Origin: Oscillospiraceae bacterium
Lineage (GTDB): Bacteria; Bacillota; Clostridia; Oscillospirales; Acutalibacteraceae
DNA: 64,000 nt
Reading direction: 5' to 3'
NCBI GenBank assembly: GCA_015066245.1
Contig: SVOS01000001.1
Location: 214,433 to 278,432 of the forward strand
Below the pieces are notes generated by a model. That model was not told the origin of the DNA. It was given only the letters and a program-made list of their open reading frames with translations, and ran no database searches. Shown piece by piece: positions 54,232 through 64,000 of this stretch (positions are counted from its first letter, which is position 1; the number at the start of each line of letters is the position of its first letter). Both the position numbers and the translations under genes were made by a program.

Positions 54232-54633
54232 TTATCTCTTGGAGAACTGAGGAGCACGTCTTGCGCCCTTGAGACCGGGCTTCTTACGCTCTTTCATTCT
54301 GGGATCACGTGTGAGGAAGCCAGCCTTCTTAAGTGTAGCACGGAGTGCTTCGCTGTCGTACTGGAGAAGTGCACGGGAGATACCGTGACGGATTGCACCA
54401 GCCTGGCCTGTAACGCCGCCGCCTGCAACTCTGCAAACTACGTCAAACTTTGCGCCTGTCTCTGTAAGCTCAAGAGGCTGACGAACAATGAGTTTGAGTG
54501 TCTCGAGACCGAAGTAATCGTCGATGTCTCTGTCGTTGATTGTGATTTTGCCTGTACCCTGATATAGGCGAACGCGAGCAACGGAGCTCTTTCTTCTGCC
54601 TGTACCATAGAAATAAGGTGCCTTATCGTACAT
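54232..54633 (-). CDS. rpsI: 30S ribosomal protein S9
   Basis: [33 protein letters not shown]...[24 protein letters not shown]. Confidence 0.97.
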   Translation of the reverse strand: MYDKAPYFYGTGRRKSSVARVRLYQGTGKITINDRDIDDYFGLETLKLIVRQPLELTETGAKFDVVCRVAGGGVTGQAGAIRHGISRALLQYDSEALRATLKKAGFLTRDPRMKERKKPGLKGARRAPQFSKR

Positions 54634-54650
54634 TGTTGTGTCCTCCTTTC

Positions 54651-55079
54651 TTACATTTCAAAAGTCTCAGGCTGCTGAGCCTGATGATTGTGCTCTGCGC
54701 CTGCAAAGAGACGGAGTCTGAGCATCTGATCTCTGCCTAAAGAGTTAGAGGGGATCATACCCTTAACTGCGAGCTCCATAGCCTTCTCGGGCTTTGTAGC
54801 CATAAGTGTCTTATAGTCAGTCTCCTTGAGGTGACCAACGTAACCTGTGTGTCTGTACCACTTCTTCTGAGTGAGCTTGTTACCTGTTAAAACTACATCC
54901 TTGCAGTTGATGATAACAACATGGTCGCCGCAATCAACGTGGGGAGTAAAAGTAACCTTGTGCTTGCCACGGAGCAATGTAGCTGCCTGAGCAGCAACCT
55001 TACCGAGGGGCTTGCCGGCTGCATCTATTACATACCACTTGCGGTCGATTTCGCCTTTTTTAGCCATAAATGTTGACAT
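54651..55079 (-). CDS. rplM: 50S ribosomal protein L13
   Basis: [40 protein letters not shown]... Confidence 0.97.
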   Translation of the reverse strand: MSTFMAKKGEIDRKWYVIDAAGKPLGKVAAQAATLLRGKHKVTFTPHVDCGDHVVIINCKDVVLTGNKLTQKKWYRHTGYVGHLKETDYKTLMATKPEKAMELAVKGMIPSNSLGRDQMLRLRLFAGAEHNHQAQQPETFEM

Positions 55080-55192
55080 AGCAAATAACCTCCTGATATT
55101 TCTTTTTTTCGTGCCTCAGTATAATAACATAAGGCTAAATTAATGTCAACACCTTTTTCTAAAATTTTTAATTTACTATACTATCATCTTTA

Positions 55193-55232
55193 AAATGCTC
55201 CCAAATACTCGAAAATGCTCTCAAATGCTCAC
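55193..55232. repeat. Four 10-bp tandem units (AAATGCTCNN)
   Basis: AAATGCTCCC AAATACTCGA AAATGCTCTC AAATGCTCAC. Confidence 0.7.
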
Positions 55233-55382
55233 TTGCGATTTTTGTTAAAATTACATTTTTGTAATTAAAAATTTGAGAAAACTTGAAAAATCCCCTTTAT
55301 AACAGAGGTTCTGTGTGTTATACTTATATTGGATTTTAACGCTTGGCGTACAAGCGTATCAATTATGAAAGAAGGATTTTTT

Positions 55383-56345
55383 ATGTACAGACTTGGTATC
55401 GACCTTGGCGGCACAAATATTGTTGCCGGTGTTGTAAACGAGAATTACGAGATTGTGGCAAAGGCACAGTGTAAGACCGCTGTTCCTCGTCCTGAGGCTG
55501 AAATCTGCGATTCTATGGCAGAGGTTGCTCTTGCAGCTATAGCAGAGGCAGGCATTACTCTTGATGATATCGATTCAGTTGGTATCGGTGTTCCCGGAGC
55601 TGTTAACCCCGAAACAGGTATTATCGAATATTCTGCTAACCTTTTCTTCCACAACTGGGCAGTTACACAGATGATGCAGGAGCGTCTCGGCGGTAAAAAG
55701 GTTATTATTGAGAATGACGCAAATGCTGCTGCTTACGGTGAGTTCCTTGCAGGTTCTGCAAAGGGTACAAAGAATGCTATTGCCATTACTATCGGCACAG
55801 GTGTTGGCGGCGGTATTATTATCGACGGCAAAATCTACTCAGGCTCCAACTACGCAGGTGCCGAGATGGGCCATATGGTAATTGTTAAAGACGGCAAAGA
55901 GTGTGCTTGCGGAAGATGCGGCTGCTGGGAGGCTTATGCTTCTGCAACAGGCCTTATCAACATGACAAAAGAGGCTATCTTAAAAGAAAAGCCCGACTTC
56001 TCCTATATGCTTAAGTCTGTTGACGGTGACATCAACAAGGTTGACGGCAGAACTGCTTTTGATGCTATGCGTGCAGGAGACGCAAGCGGTAAAGCTGTAG
56101 TTGACGAGTACTTAAGCTACCTTGCCTGCGGTATTATCAATGCAATTAATATCTTCCAGCCCGATGTGCTTTGCATCGGTGGCGGTGTTTCAAACGAAGG
56201 CGAAACATTACTTGCTCCCTTAAGAGCTATTATTGAGAAAGAGCGTTACACAAAGCACAACCCCAAGCAGACAATTATCTGCAAAGCATCTCTTGGCAAC
56301 GATGCAGGACTTATCGGTGCCGCTTTCCTTGGTGATTTGTACTAA
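55383..56345 (+). CDS. ROK-family glucokinase
   Basis: YRLGIDLGGTNIVAGVV...GVPGAVN...CACGRCGCWEAYASATGL ROK signature; start ATG 55383. Confidence 0.93.
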   Translation: MYRLGIDLGGTNIVAGVVNENYEIVAKAQCKTAVPRPEAEICDSMAEVALAAIAEAGITLDDIDSVGIGVPGAVNPETGIIEYSANLFFHNWAVTQMMQERLGGKKVIIENDANAAAYGEFLAGSAKGTKNAIAITIGTGVGGGIIIDGKIYSGSNYAGAEMGHMVIVKDGKECACGRCGCWEAYASATGLINMTKEAILKEKPDFSYMLKSVDGDINKVDGRTAFDAMRAGDASGKAVVDEYLSYLACGIINAINIFQPDVLCIGGGVSNEGETLLAPLRAIIEKERYTKHNPKQTIICKASLGNDAGLIGAAFLGDLY

Positions 56346-56352
56346 GCTTATT

Positions 56353-56384
56353 CAAAGCTCCCCTTTGGGGAGCTTTTCTTTTTG
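56353..56384 (+). terminator. Rho-independent terminator
   Basis: AAAGCTCCCCTTTGGGGAGCTTTTCTTTTT. Confidence 0.8.
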
Positions 56385-56390
56385 CCTTTG

Positions 56391-56419
56391 TTGCACGAAA
56401 GTAAAAATTATATTATAAT
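56391..56419 (+). promoter_or_regulatory. Sigma-A type promoter
   Basis: TTGCAC-N17-TATAAT. Confidence 0.6.
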
Positions 56420-56448
56420 AGGTATATAAATATTCAGGAGTGATTAAT

Positions 56449-56898
56449 ATGACTAAAGCGGAGAAAGCCAGAGAGCTTTTCTTAAAAGGATATAACTGTG
56501 CTCAGGCAACCTTTGGTGCCTTTGCAGAGGATTACGGCCTTGATCTTAATGTGGCAATGACACTGTCTGCAGGACTTGGCGGCGGTATCGGAAGACTGAG
56601 AGAAACCTGCGGTGCAGTAACAGGTGCTACATTGGCGGTGTCTCTTGCTATGGGTAGCTTTGAGCTTAACAACCCTGATGCTAAAACCAGAGTCTACGAA
56701 GAAATCCGCAAGGTAGTAGAAATTTTTGAAAAAGAAACAGGCTCTATTGTTTGTGCAGATATGCTGGGTGTACCCCGCAGAGGTGACAGTGCAGTTGCAG
56801 AGCCCCGTACAAAGGAATACTACGAAAAACGTCCTTGCTCGGAGCTTGTATACATAGCCGCAAAAGCAGCAGAAGAGATAATAGAAAAAATGAAATAA
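56449..56898 (+). CDS. C_GCAxxG_C_C family (split-Soret-like) protein
   Basis: LKGYNCAQATFGAFAEDYGL...GLGGGIGRLRETCGAVTGA... Confidence 0.85.
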   Translation: MTKAEKARELFLKGYNCAQATFGAFAEDYGLDLNVAMTLSAGLGGGIGRLRETCGAVTGATLAVSLAMGSFELNNPDAKTRVYEEIRKVVEIFEKETGSIVCADMLGVPRRGDSAVAEPRTKEYYEKRPCSELVYIAAKAAEEIIEKMK

Positions 56899-56940
56899 AT
56901 ACGGTTTGCCTGCATATTATATTTTGATTATGCAGGCGAG

Positions 56941-57768
56941 GTGGTTCTTATTTACGGATACAAAGAAATTCTGCAGGATCTGAAATCTCTTGAGAAAAGA
57001 CATCCAAAGGAAGTTACGGCGGATTTTTGCGGAATTACCCCGAAAGGCAGAGGGATTCCACTTGCGAAAATCGGCAAAGGAAGAAAAAAGCTTCTCATCC
57101 TTGGCTCAATTCACGGCAGAGAGTGGATAAGCTCGCTTTTCTCGGTGCGGTTGATGGAAAAGGCTCTTGAGCATAAAGAAAAATGCCTTGCAGAAGCGAC
57201 GTTTTTTGTTATGCCTGTGGTAAACCCCGATGGTGTTGAAATTTTTTGGGGCAGAGATGAGCCTTTCGAAAAAGATGCGGGTTTTTTGCCGACATTTTAT
57301 AAGAACAATGCAAATAATATAAATCTGAACGCAAATTTTCCCTATGAATTTTTGAAGGTCCCCAAGTCGAGGCAGGGCGGCATTCGGGCAGCGTCCGAAA
57401 AAGAAACAGAATCCGTAATTAATATTTGTTGCAAAGCTTATTTTGATGCTGCGGTCTCGCTTCATGCCAGAGGAAACTGTATTTTTTGGCGTGACAAAGG
57501 GAATGGAGCAATAAGAGGTGACTATAAGCTTGCAAAGGCTCTTGAGGAGCACTGTGGATTTCAGCTTATAAAGCCTACAGAAGATGTGGCGGATTATTCG
57601 GGCGGCTTTGAAAACTGGTTTCGACACCGATTCAGAAGACCTGCCTTGTGTGTTGAATTAGTAAAGGATGAAGAAATATCCTTTAAGGATATGGAAAAAG
57701 ACTTCAAAAAATGGGTAATATGGGAAAAAACAAAAGGATTTATGGATGTTTTCTCAAAATTTACTTAG
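56941..57768 (+). CDS. M14-family zinc carboxypeptidase
   Basis: LGSIHGREWISSLFSVRL (HxxE), NPDGVEIFWG, SLHARGNCIFW; GTG start. Confidence 0.82.
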   Translation: MVLIYGYKEILQDLKSLEKRHPKEVTADFCGITPKGRGIPLAKIGKGRKKLLILGSIHGREWISSLFSVRLMEKALEHKEKCLAEATFFVMPVVNPDGVEIFWGRDEPFEKDAGFLPTFYKNNANNINLNANFPYEFLKVPKSRQGGIRAASEKETESVINICCKAYFDAAVSLHARGNCIFWRDKGNGAIRGDYKLAKALEEHCGFQLIKPTEDVADYSGGFENWFRHRFRRPALCVELVKDEEISFKDMEKDFKKWVIWEKTKGFMDVFSKFT

Positions 57769-57842
57769 AATTAATCCATTAATCAAAAAGCTGTCACAAT
57801 ATGAGAATATAAAGAAGATATAAAGTAACAGGAGGGTGTAAA

Positions 57843-58514
57843 ATGAATAGATTACTTGTAGCCGATGACGAATTCGGTATAAGAGAAATTATAAAGAAAT
57901 ATGCAGATTTTGAGGGCTATGAGGTCGCTGAGGCTGTTGACGGTATGCAGGCAGTGGCTATGGCGCTGGCTGAAGATTATGATTTGATTATAATGGATGT
58001 TATGATGCCTGAGCTGGACGGCTTTTCTGCTTGCAAAGAAATCAGAAAGCAGAAGAAAACTCCAATTATTATGCTTTCTGCCCGTGGCGAAGAATATGAT
58101 CGCATCCACGGCTTCGAGCTTGGAGTTGATGATTATGTGGTTAAGCCTTTCTCTCCAAGAGAGCTGATGATGCGTGTTGCGGCAGTAATCAAACGCAGCC
58201 AAGGCACAAAAGAAGAGGGCGATGTTTTCAACTACAAGGGCCTTTCTGTGGATTTTTCCGCAAGAATTGTAACAATAGACAATCAGCGCGTCAATATGAC
58301 CCCAAAAGAGTACGACCTTTTCTTTTATATGGTAAAAAACCGCGGTCTTGCTCTTACCCGTGAGACACTCATAAGCAAAGTCTGGGGATATGACTTCTTT
58401 GGCGATGACCGCACTCTTGATACTCACGTAAAACTCCTCAGAAAATCATTGGGCGAATATAGCTCCTGCGTAGTTACGCTGAGGGGAGTTGGTTATCGTT
58501 TTGAAGCAGAATAA
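57843..58514 (+). CDS. OmpR/PhoB-family response regulator
   Basis: LLVADDEFGIREIIKKYADFEGYEV...LIIMDVMMPELDGF...winged helix LRKSLGEYSSCVVTLRGVGYRFE. Confidence 0.95.
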   Translation: MNRLLVADDEFGIREIIKKYADFEGYEVAEAVDGMQAVAMALAEDYDLIIMDVMMPELDGFSACKEIRKQKKTPIIMLSARGEEYDRIHGFELGVDDYVVKPFSPRELMMRVAAVIKRSQGTKEEGDVFNYKGLSVDFSARIVTIDNQRVNMTPKEYDLFFYMVKNRGLALTRETLISKVWGYDFFGDDRTLDTHVKLLRKSLGEYSSCVVTLRGVGYRFEAE

Positions 58515-59973
58515 AAAACATTCGCTAAGGCTCAGACAAAAGCTGCTCATGTACTTTCTGGGATTTGCTGCTCTGATTTTGGCGGCTTTGTGGCTGACTC
58601 AGACGGTATTTCTGGATGACCTTTATCGCATGATAAAGACCGCCAGCATCGAAAACAGCGCGGATTATATTGTTGAGCATATAGATGACGATAATTTTTC
58701 TTATACTCTTGATGAAATGCATAAGAAAAATCAGATGGGTATAGAAATCTACGATACCCGTTCCAGCATTATTTTCTATCAGCTTTATACTTCTCGCCAG
58801 CAGGACGATTGGGGTATTGACTATTATCCGCATCAGCTGCACTCATATTATAAAGAAGCAAAAGCAAATAATGGCGAAATGGTGTTTTATGAGGACGTTG
58901 AGCAGGCGTCACCTAACAAGCTTCATAAGGAGCACCAGGAGCCGCGTCACGAACGTGAGGGCGTTGCGATACTTACCTGTGTAAGAATTGCCAAAGATGC
59001 AGATAATAACGAGTTTATGGTTATGCTGCGCTCCGAGATTACTCCTATCGAAAGCACCGTTACCACCATGAGGTTTATACTCATTATAATAACAGGTTTT
59101 GTGGTTATACTGAGTATAATTATGGCGGTGTTGATAAGCCTTAAGGTTTCAAAGCCTCTCAAAGAAACTACAGAAAAAGCCAAACGTCTTGCAGGCGAAG
59201 ACTATTCTGTTGATTTTGACAGCAAAGGATACAGGGAGGTAGAGGAGCTTAACTCGACTCTCAGCTTTGCAGCCTCAGAGCTTGGCGTTGCTACAGAGCT
59301 CAGAAAAGAGCTTGTTGCCAACGTAAGCCATGATTTGCGTACACCCCTTACTATGATAAAGGGCTATGCTGAGGTAATGCGGGATATCCCCGGAGAAATG
59401 AACGAGGATAATCTTCAGGCGATTATTGACGAAAGCACAAGACTTTCGAACCTTGTAACCGATTTGCTGGATATATCAAAACTTCAGAGCGGAGCGGTGC
59501 CCATATCAAAAACCACCTTCTCCATTACCGATTGTACTGCTGATATTATGACCAGATTCAATGTGGTTTCTCAGCAGCAGGGGTATAGCCTGAAGTTTGA
59601 ATATGATGACGATGCGTTGGTTTTTGCTGATAAGGCAAGAATTGAGCAGGTGCTCTATAATCTTATTTCCAATGCGGTGAATTATTCTGATATAGACAAA
59701 GAGATCGTTGTAAGACAAATTGTCAAAGACAAAAATGTAAGAATTGAGGTTACTGACAGCGGCAAGGGTATAGAGCCAGAAAAGCTTCAGCATATCTGGG
59801 ACAGATATTATCGTGCCGACAAAAATCACCAGCGTGCAGTAGTGGGCTCAGGTCTGGGGCTTTCTATTGTTAAGGAAATTCTTGATTTGCATCAGGCACA
59901 TTTTGGAGTTACAAGTGTAATTAATAAGGGAAGCACCTTCTGGTTTGAGCTTCCTGAAAATACAGAAAAATAA
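58489..59973 (+). CDS. Sensor histidine kinase
   Basis: HAMP-like region; LVANVSHDLRTPLTMIKGYAEVMRD; VTDSGKGIEPEKLQHIWDRYYRADK; GSGLGLSIVKEI. Confidence 0.95.
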   Translation: MVIVLKQNKKHSLRLRQKLLMYFLGFAALILAALWLTQTVFLDDLYRMIKTASIENSADYIVEHIDDDNFSYTLDEMHKKNQMGIEIYDTRSSIIFYQLYTSRQQDDWGIDYYPHQLHSYYKEAKANNGEMVFYEDVEQASPNKLHKEHQEPRHEREGVAILTCVRIAKDADNNEFMVMLRSEITPIESTVTTMRFILIIITGFVVILSIIMAVLISLKVSKPLKETTEKAKRLAGEDYSVDFDSKGYREVEELNSTLSFAASELGVATELRKELVANVSHDLRTPLTMIKGYAEVMRDIPGEMNEDNLQAIIDESTRLSNLVTDLLDISKLQSGAVPISKTTFSITDCTADIMTRFNVVSQQQGYSLKFEYDDDALVFADKARIEQVLYNLISNAVNYSDIDKEIVVRQIVKDKNVRIEVTDSGKGIEPEKLQHIWDRYYRADKNHQRAVVGSGLGLSIVKEILDLHQAHFGVTSVINKGSTFWFELPENTEK

Positions 59974-59976
59974 CCT

Positions 59977-60012
59977 TAAGGGATATGCTTTTATGAGGCA
60001 TATCCCTTTCTT
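59977..60012 (+). terminator. Rho-independent terminator
   Basis: AAGGGATATGC...GCATATCCCTTTC. Confidence 0.65.
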
Positions 60013-60283
60013 TGTTGTGGCTGATTTAAGACTTAAACCTGCCGTAACCCCAGTGTTTAAGCGGAAAGATAATTTTTGATATTGTGCAAAAAATGGCAAT
60101 TTGGCCTTGTGAGTTGTCATTTTTTGTTACATTTTTGTAATAATTAAATTTTAACAATATTACACAGTTTTTTTGTAAAAATAAAATCAAAAAACCCAAC
60201 ATATGGGGGAGGCACGACAACAAGCGTCAAGATGCCACAGGGGCAGTTAGTCAAAATGCACAAAAACTATCAGCTCTGTTTGT

Positions 60284-60312
60284 TTGACTCATATGAAAAT
60301 GTTGTTTATAAT
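60284..60312 (+). promoter_or_regulatory. Sigma-A type promoter for G5/3D protein gene
   Basis: TTGACT-N17-TATAAT. Confidence 0.65.
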
Positions 60313-60374
60313 CATTTTGTAGCATTGGAATATAGTGTTCTGATGAGATTTTGAGAGAAAGGAGTCGGTTTGTA

Positions 60375-61595
60375 ATGTCAAAATCCCTTAAGGAAAAAAG
60401 CTTTTTCATTGTTGCGGCAATTGTAGCTTTGATTTTGTTTGCTGCTGTTGCAGCAAGCACAACTTTATATGCAGCGGGCAAAGACAACTCCTCCGACACC
60501 TCTGCTCTTTATACTGATGATATACTGTCTCAGGCCGGCATAACTCTGGACGAAAAAGACGAGGTTCATCGTGTTGATGCTGACGGTGCAGTTTCCCTTA
60601 CTATTATAAGAGCCTTCGATGTTGAGGTCGTATACCGTGGCGAAAGCTTTATGGTTAAGGTAGCAGGCGGCACGGTTTCAGAGGCGATTAACGCAGCAGG
60701 CTTTACTCTTTCGGGTGCCGAGAGCGTCAGCCTTCCTCTTGATGCAGAAGTTAAAGCGGGTACTGTGATTGAGATTACTGCAGATTGTGTTGTAGTTCTT
60801 ACAGACAGCAAGGTTACAACTGAGGTTGCTACCAAGGCAATTACTGTTGCTGAGTTCCTCAAAGAAAGCGGCGTTAAGCTTAACAAAGACGATATTATTA
60901 ATGTAAGCGAAGATACCGCCATCGAAGATGGTCTTGAGATTGTTATCAATCGTGTAGAGTATAAAGAAGAAATCAAAACCGAAACAGTAGATTATGGTTT
61001 TGTAACAGAAGAAACCGACGATATGTATCTTGGTGTTACCGAGATTTATTCGTATGGTATTGAAGGCGAAAAAGAAGTAACTTACAAATGTAAGTACGTT
61101 GACGGCGAGCTTGTTGACAGTGAGGTTGTAAGCGAAAAAATAACAAGAGAGCCCGTTGACCAGATTGAGCTTGTGGGTACTTACGAAGAGCCCGAGTATG
61201 ACTATGACTATGATTACGATGAGCCTGACTATGATTTTGTTCCTCCCACAGGTGAAGGTGCAGGTACATTTATAGACCACAACGGCAACGAAGTTTCTTA
61301 TATTAATGTATACACAGGCTCAGCAACTGCATACTATGCCGCAGAAGGTTCTCATACCGCCACGGGCGTACCTGTATACAAGGGCGGTGTAGCGGTTAAT
61401 CCCGACCTCATTCCTTATGGAACAAAGCTTTATATAGTTGCATCTGACGGCAGTATTCTCTATGGATATGCAACAGCGGTCGACACAGGCGGAGCTCTGA
61501 TGAGCGGCGAGGCATTGGTAGACGTTTTCTATCCTACTTACGATGAATGCGTAATCTGGGGCAGACGCGATGTTACTGTATATGTTTTAGGTTGA
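60375..61595 (+). CDS. DUF348/G5/3D-domain cell-wall protein (YabE/Rpf-like)
   Basis: DUF348-like repeats, G5-like segment (EVVSEKITREPVDQIELVGT), C-terminal 3D domain GSATAYYAAEGSHTATGVPVYKGGVAVNPDLIPYGTKLYI...AVDTGGA. Confidence 0.9.
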   Translation: MSKSLKEKSFFIVAAIVALILFAAVAASTTLYAAGKDNSSDTSALYTDDILSQAGITLDEKDEVHRVDADGAVSLTIIRAFDVEVVYRGESFMVKVAGGTVSEAINAAGFTLSGAESVSLPLDAEVKAGTVIEITADCVVVLTDSKVTTEVATKAITVAEFLKESGVKLNKDDIINVSEDTAIEDGLEIVINRVEYKEEIKTETVDYGFVTEETDDMYLGVTEIYSYGIEGEKEVTYKCKYVDGELVDSEVVSEKITREPVDQIELVGTYEEPEYDYDYDYDEPDYDFVPPTGEGAGTFIDHNGNEVSYINVYTGSATAYYAAEGSHTATGVPVYKGGVAVNPDLIPYGTKLYIVASDGSILYGYATAVDTGGALMSGEALVDVFYPTYDECVIWGRRDVTVYVLG

Positions 61596-61630
61596 TCTGA
61601 TATTTCCACACATCTCTTACATTATATAAA

Positions 61631-61663
61631 CAAGGCGGAGACAATTTTGTCTCCGCCTTGCTA
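61631..61663. terminator. Terminator between convergent genes
   Basis: CAAGGCGGAGACAATTTTGTCTCCGCCTTG. Confidence 0.8.
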
Positions 61664-61677
61664 TATATTGGCTGAAA

Positions 61678-62397
61678 TTACTTGTTTCCCCAACCGCTGA
61701 TGTTTCCTCTTTCCAAAGCACCCAGAAGTTTCGTCTTTAAATCGGGGTAGTCCTTGCTTAAATTTTTGATAAGCTCCTTAGACCGTTCACGCTCAGTATT
61801 TTTATCCATAGGACAACGGCTTTTTACAACGGGCAGATTGAGCTTTTCGGTCAGTGCCGTAATTTTGCTCTCCTCTGCGAGAATCATCGGTCTTATCATA
61901 TATAAATCTTTGTTTGAAAGATAAGTAACAGGGCTGAAGCAACCAACTGTACCGGTGCAGAAAAGATTCATGAGAAAAGTCTCGGCAGCATCGTCAGAGT
62001 GATGTCCTAATGCGATTTTGTTGCAACCTGCATCTTTTGCCATGTTGTGAAGAATTCCTCGGCGCATTTTTGCACACAAAGAGCATGGACTCTGGCTTTT
62101 CATTTCTTCAAATACAACGTGGTAAAGTTCAGTTCTTCTTATTATATATTGTATATCCAGAGAGCGGCACAGATTTTCAATTTGAGAGAAATCCGAATCC
62201 TCTCCGAAAAAGCAAGGGTCTGCCGTCAGAGCAACCAGCTCGAATTTTTTAGGATAATACCGTCTTAGGTGTGCAAGTCCCATAAGTAAAGCAAGGCTGT
62301 CCTTGCCTCCTGAAACTCCTACACCAATTCTGTCGCCTTCGTCTATCATATTGTATCTGTCCACGGCAGCCCTCATAATACTGCTGAGTTTTTGCAT
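61678..62397 (-). CDS. TtcA/TilS-like PP-loop ATPase (tRNA 2-thiocytidine biosynthesis family)
   Basis: IGVGVSGGKDSLALLMGLAHL PP-loop; CSLCAKMRRGILHNMAKDAGCNKIALGHHSDDAAETFLMNLF. Confidence 0.87.
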   Translation of the reverse strand: MQKLSSIMRAAVDRYNMIDEGDRIGVGVSGGKDSLALLMGLAHLRRYYPKKFELVALTADPCFFGEDSDFSQIENLCRSLDIQYIIRRTELYHVVFEEMKSQSPCSLCAKMRRGILHNMAKDAGCNKIALGHHSDDAAETFLMNLFCTGTVGCFSPVTYLSNKDLYMIRPMILAEESKITALTEKLNLPVVKSRCPMDKNTERERSKELIKNLSKDYPDLKTKLLGALERGNISGWGNK

Positions 62398-62500
62398 AAA
62401 AACACCTCACTCTATGTAATTATACACTATTGATTTAAATTTGAAAATGTGTTATTATAGAAAAACAAAATTAAATTGCCTTAAATTTATGGAGGTTAAT

Positions 62501-63019
62501 ATGAAGAAGATTATCGCAATGCTTTTGGTTATTATGTCAGTGCTTGCGCTGGGTGCTTGCGGCGGTACACCTGCTGCAACTTATGAAACTGCAACCGAGC
62601 CTGCAAATCCCGAAAAAATTTCCTATAAGGACTATGACTATTCTCTGGAAGGCCTTTGCAGCTATCTTGACGACTTAGGATATTTTGTATACGACTACAA
62701 CGCATCTGCAGACGAAGCCGGCAAGTCCACAAGAAAAATGGAAGCTGAGCTTATCGGTGCCGAAAAGGGCTACCAGTCCACATATACATTCGATAAGGAA
62801 AAGTGGATTGTAGAGGTATACTATTACAGTGAGTCTACATCAGATGAGTACAAAGAGGCTCTCACAGGCACATATACCTATGATAATGTGGAGAACGGCT
62901 CCTTTGAGATTACTGTAAATAATGAATTTGCCATTGTTGTTATCGCTCCCGACGGTAAGGGCGAGCACAAAGATGCAATTATCAAAGCATTTAAGGATTT
63001 CTATCCCAACGGCAGATAA
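62501..63019 (+). CDS. Putative lipoprotein
   Basis: MKKIIAMLLVIMSVLALGACGG lipobox; GGAGG upstream; start ATG 62501. Confidence 0.72.
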   Translation: MKKIIAMLLVIMSVLALGACGGTPAATYETATEPANPEKISYKDYDYSLEGLCSYLDDLGYFVYDYNASADEAGKSTRKMEAELIGAEKGYQSTYTFDKEKWIVEVYYYSESTSDEYKEALTGTYTYDNVENGSFEITVNNEFAIVVIAPDGKGEHKDAIIKAFKDFYPNGR

Positions 63020-63047
63020 ATCTCTATACTATTAATATAGGTTTTTT

Positions 63048-63080
63048 AGCTCTCTCTTGAAAAAGAGGGAGCTTTATTAA
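63048..63080 (+). terminator. Rho-independent terminator
   Basis: AGCTCTCTCTTGAAAAAGAGGGAGCTTTATT. Confidence 0.65.
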
Positions 63081-63266
63081 TTTTGTAATATGTATTTTCA
63101 AAATTAATATATAAGAACCTTCAGACAATAACGAGTTTAAAAACAGATAAATGACTTAAAATCAATATAGCACTTACAACATCTTGTGATAAAAAAGAGA
63201 CAAAACCCAACTTTTTGTGACACGAAAAAAACTTTAAAAATTTTTAAAAAAATTTGAAAAAAGGGG

Positions 63267-63298
63267 TTGACATTTGAGGGGGTACGTGGTATTATAAT
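63267..63298 (+). promoter_or_regulatory. rRNA operon promoter
   Basis: TTGACA at 63267; TATTAT (N17) overlapping TATAAT (N20) at 63290-63298. Confidence 0.75.
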
Positions 63299-63580
63299 AC
63301 ACGTTCCGCACGGGACACCACAAAAAACGAAGCAAGTTCACTAAAGAACAACCTTCCAAATTGTGCAACCTGTACGAACAAGGACCTTGAAAATTAAACA
63401 ACAAAGAAATGAGAACCCGTAATGAATTTGAGTAAATTAGTACTCAACTAATTACAGTGAGAAAAACACTACAAATCCGGATCTCGAAAGAGATTTGAAG
63501 AAAGAACACGCAAGTGTTTAAGAATGAGCAGACACAAAGCTCTGAAATTGATATTAACGGCTTCGGCTGTTAAGATACAG

Positions 63581-64000
<420 letters not shown>

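Noticed and set aside
60180-60280. ydaO-type c-di-AMP riboswitch upstream of the 3D-domain gene
   Set aside because: Considered because such genes are typical targets, but the conserved ydaO core was not recognisable and the likely promoter lies downstream of this stretch.

Overview
The window appears to be a chromosomal replication-origin region from a Gram-positive, spore-forming clostridium. Ruminococcus/Oscillospiraceae-like is my inference from gene content. The core is the classical oriC neighbourhood. On the minus strand: dnaA-dnaN-yaaA(S4)-recF-remB-(novel Zn-ribbon membrane gene)-gyrB-gyrA. Divergent on the plus strand: rpmH-rnpA-yidD-yidC-jag-mnmE-mnmG-rsmG-noc-parA-parB-serS. Flanking genes include spoVAD (truncated at the left edge and absent from the ORF track), rlmB, rpe, nifJ, pyk, gdhA, lepA, rpsI/rplM, a ROK glucokinase, a two-component system, a G5/3D (YabE-like) protein, a TtcA-like enzyme, and the 5' part of a 16S rRNA gene at the right edge. 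No tRNA, CRISPR array, phage or IS element was recognised. Items most worth a second look: (1) a ~200 bp intergenic array of GCGATATA/TATATCGC motifs separated by short, different, mostly perfect hairpins (34651-34852); (2) two tandem secreted papain-like proteases carrying dockerin and starch-binding-like modules, with near-identical C-terminal DNA, plus two other dockerin proteins close to the origin; (3) oriC-like repeats between dnaN and dnaA (eight GTTAA direct repeats with mirror-symmetric spacing, and a TAGTAGTAG DnaA-trio candidate); (4) a perfect parS 16-mer inside mnmG and a near-perfect one upstream of parA, the latter next to a repeat-flanked structured intergenic region; (5) a degenerate P-type-ATPase-like pseudoenzyme (2909-5473). 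All calls are by eye from sequence and translated ORFs; no database search was run.
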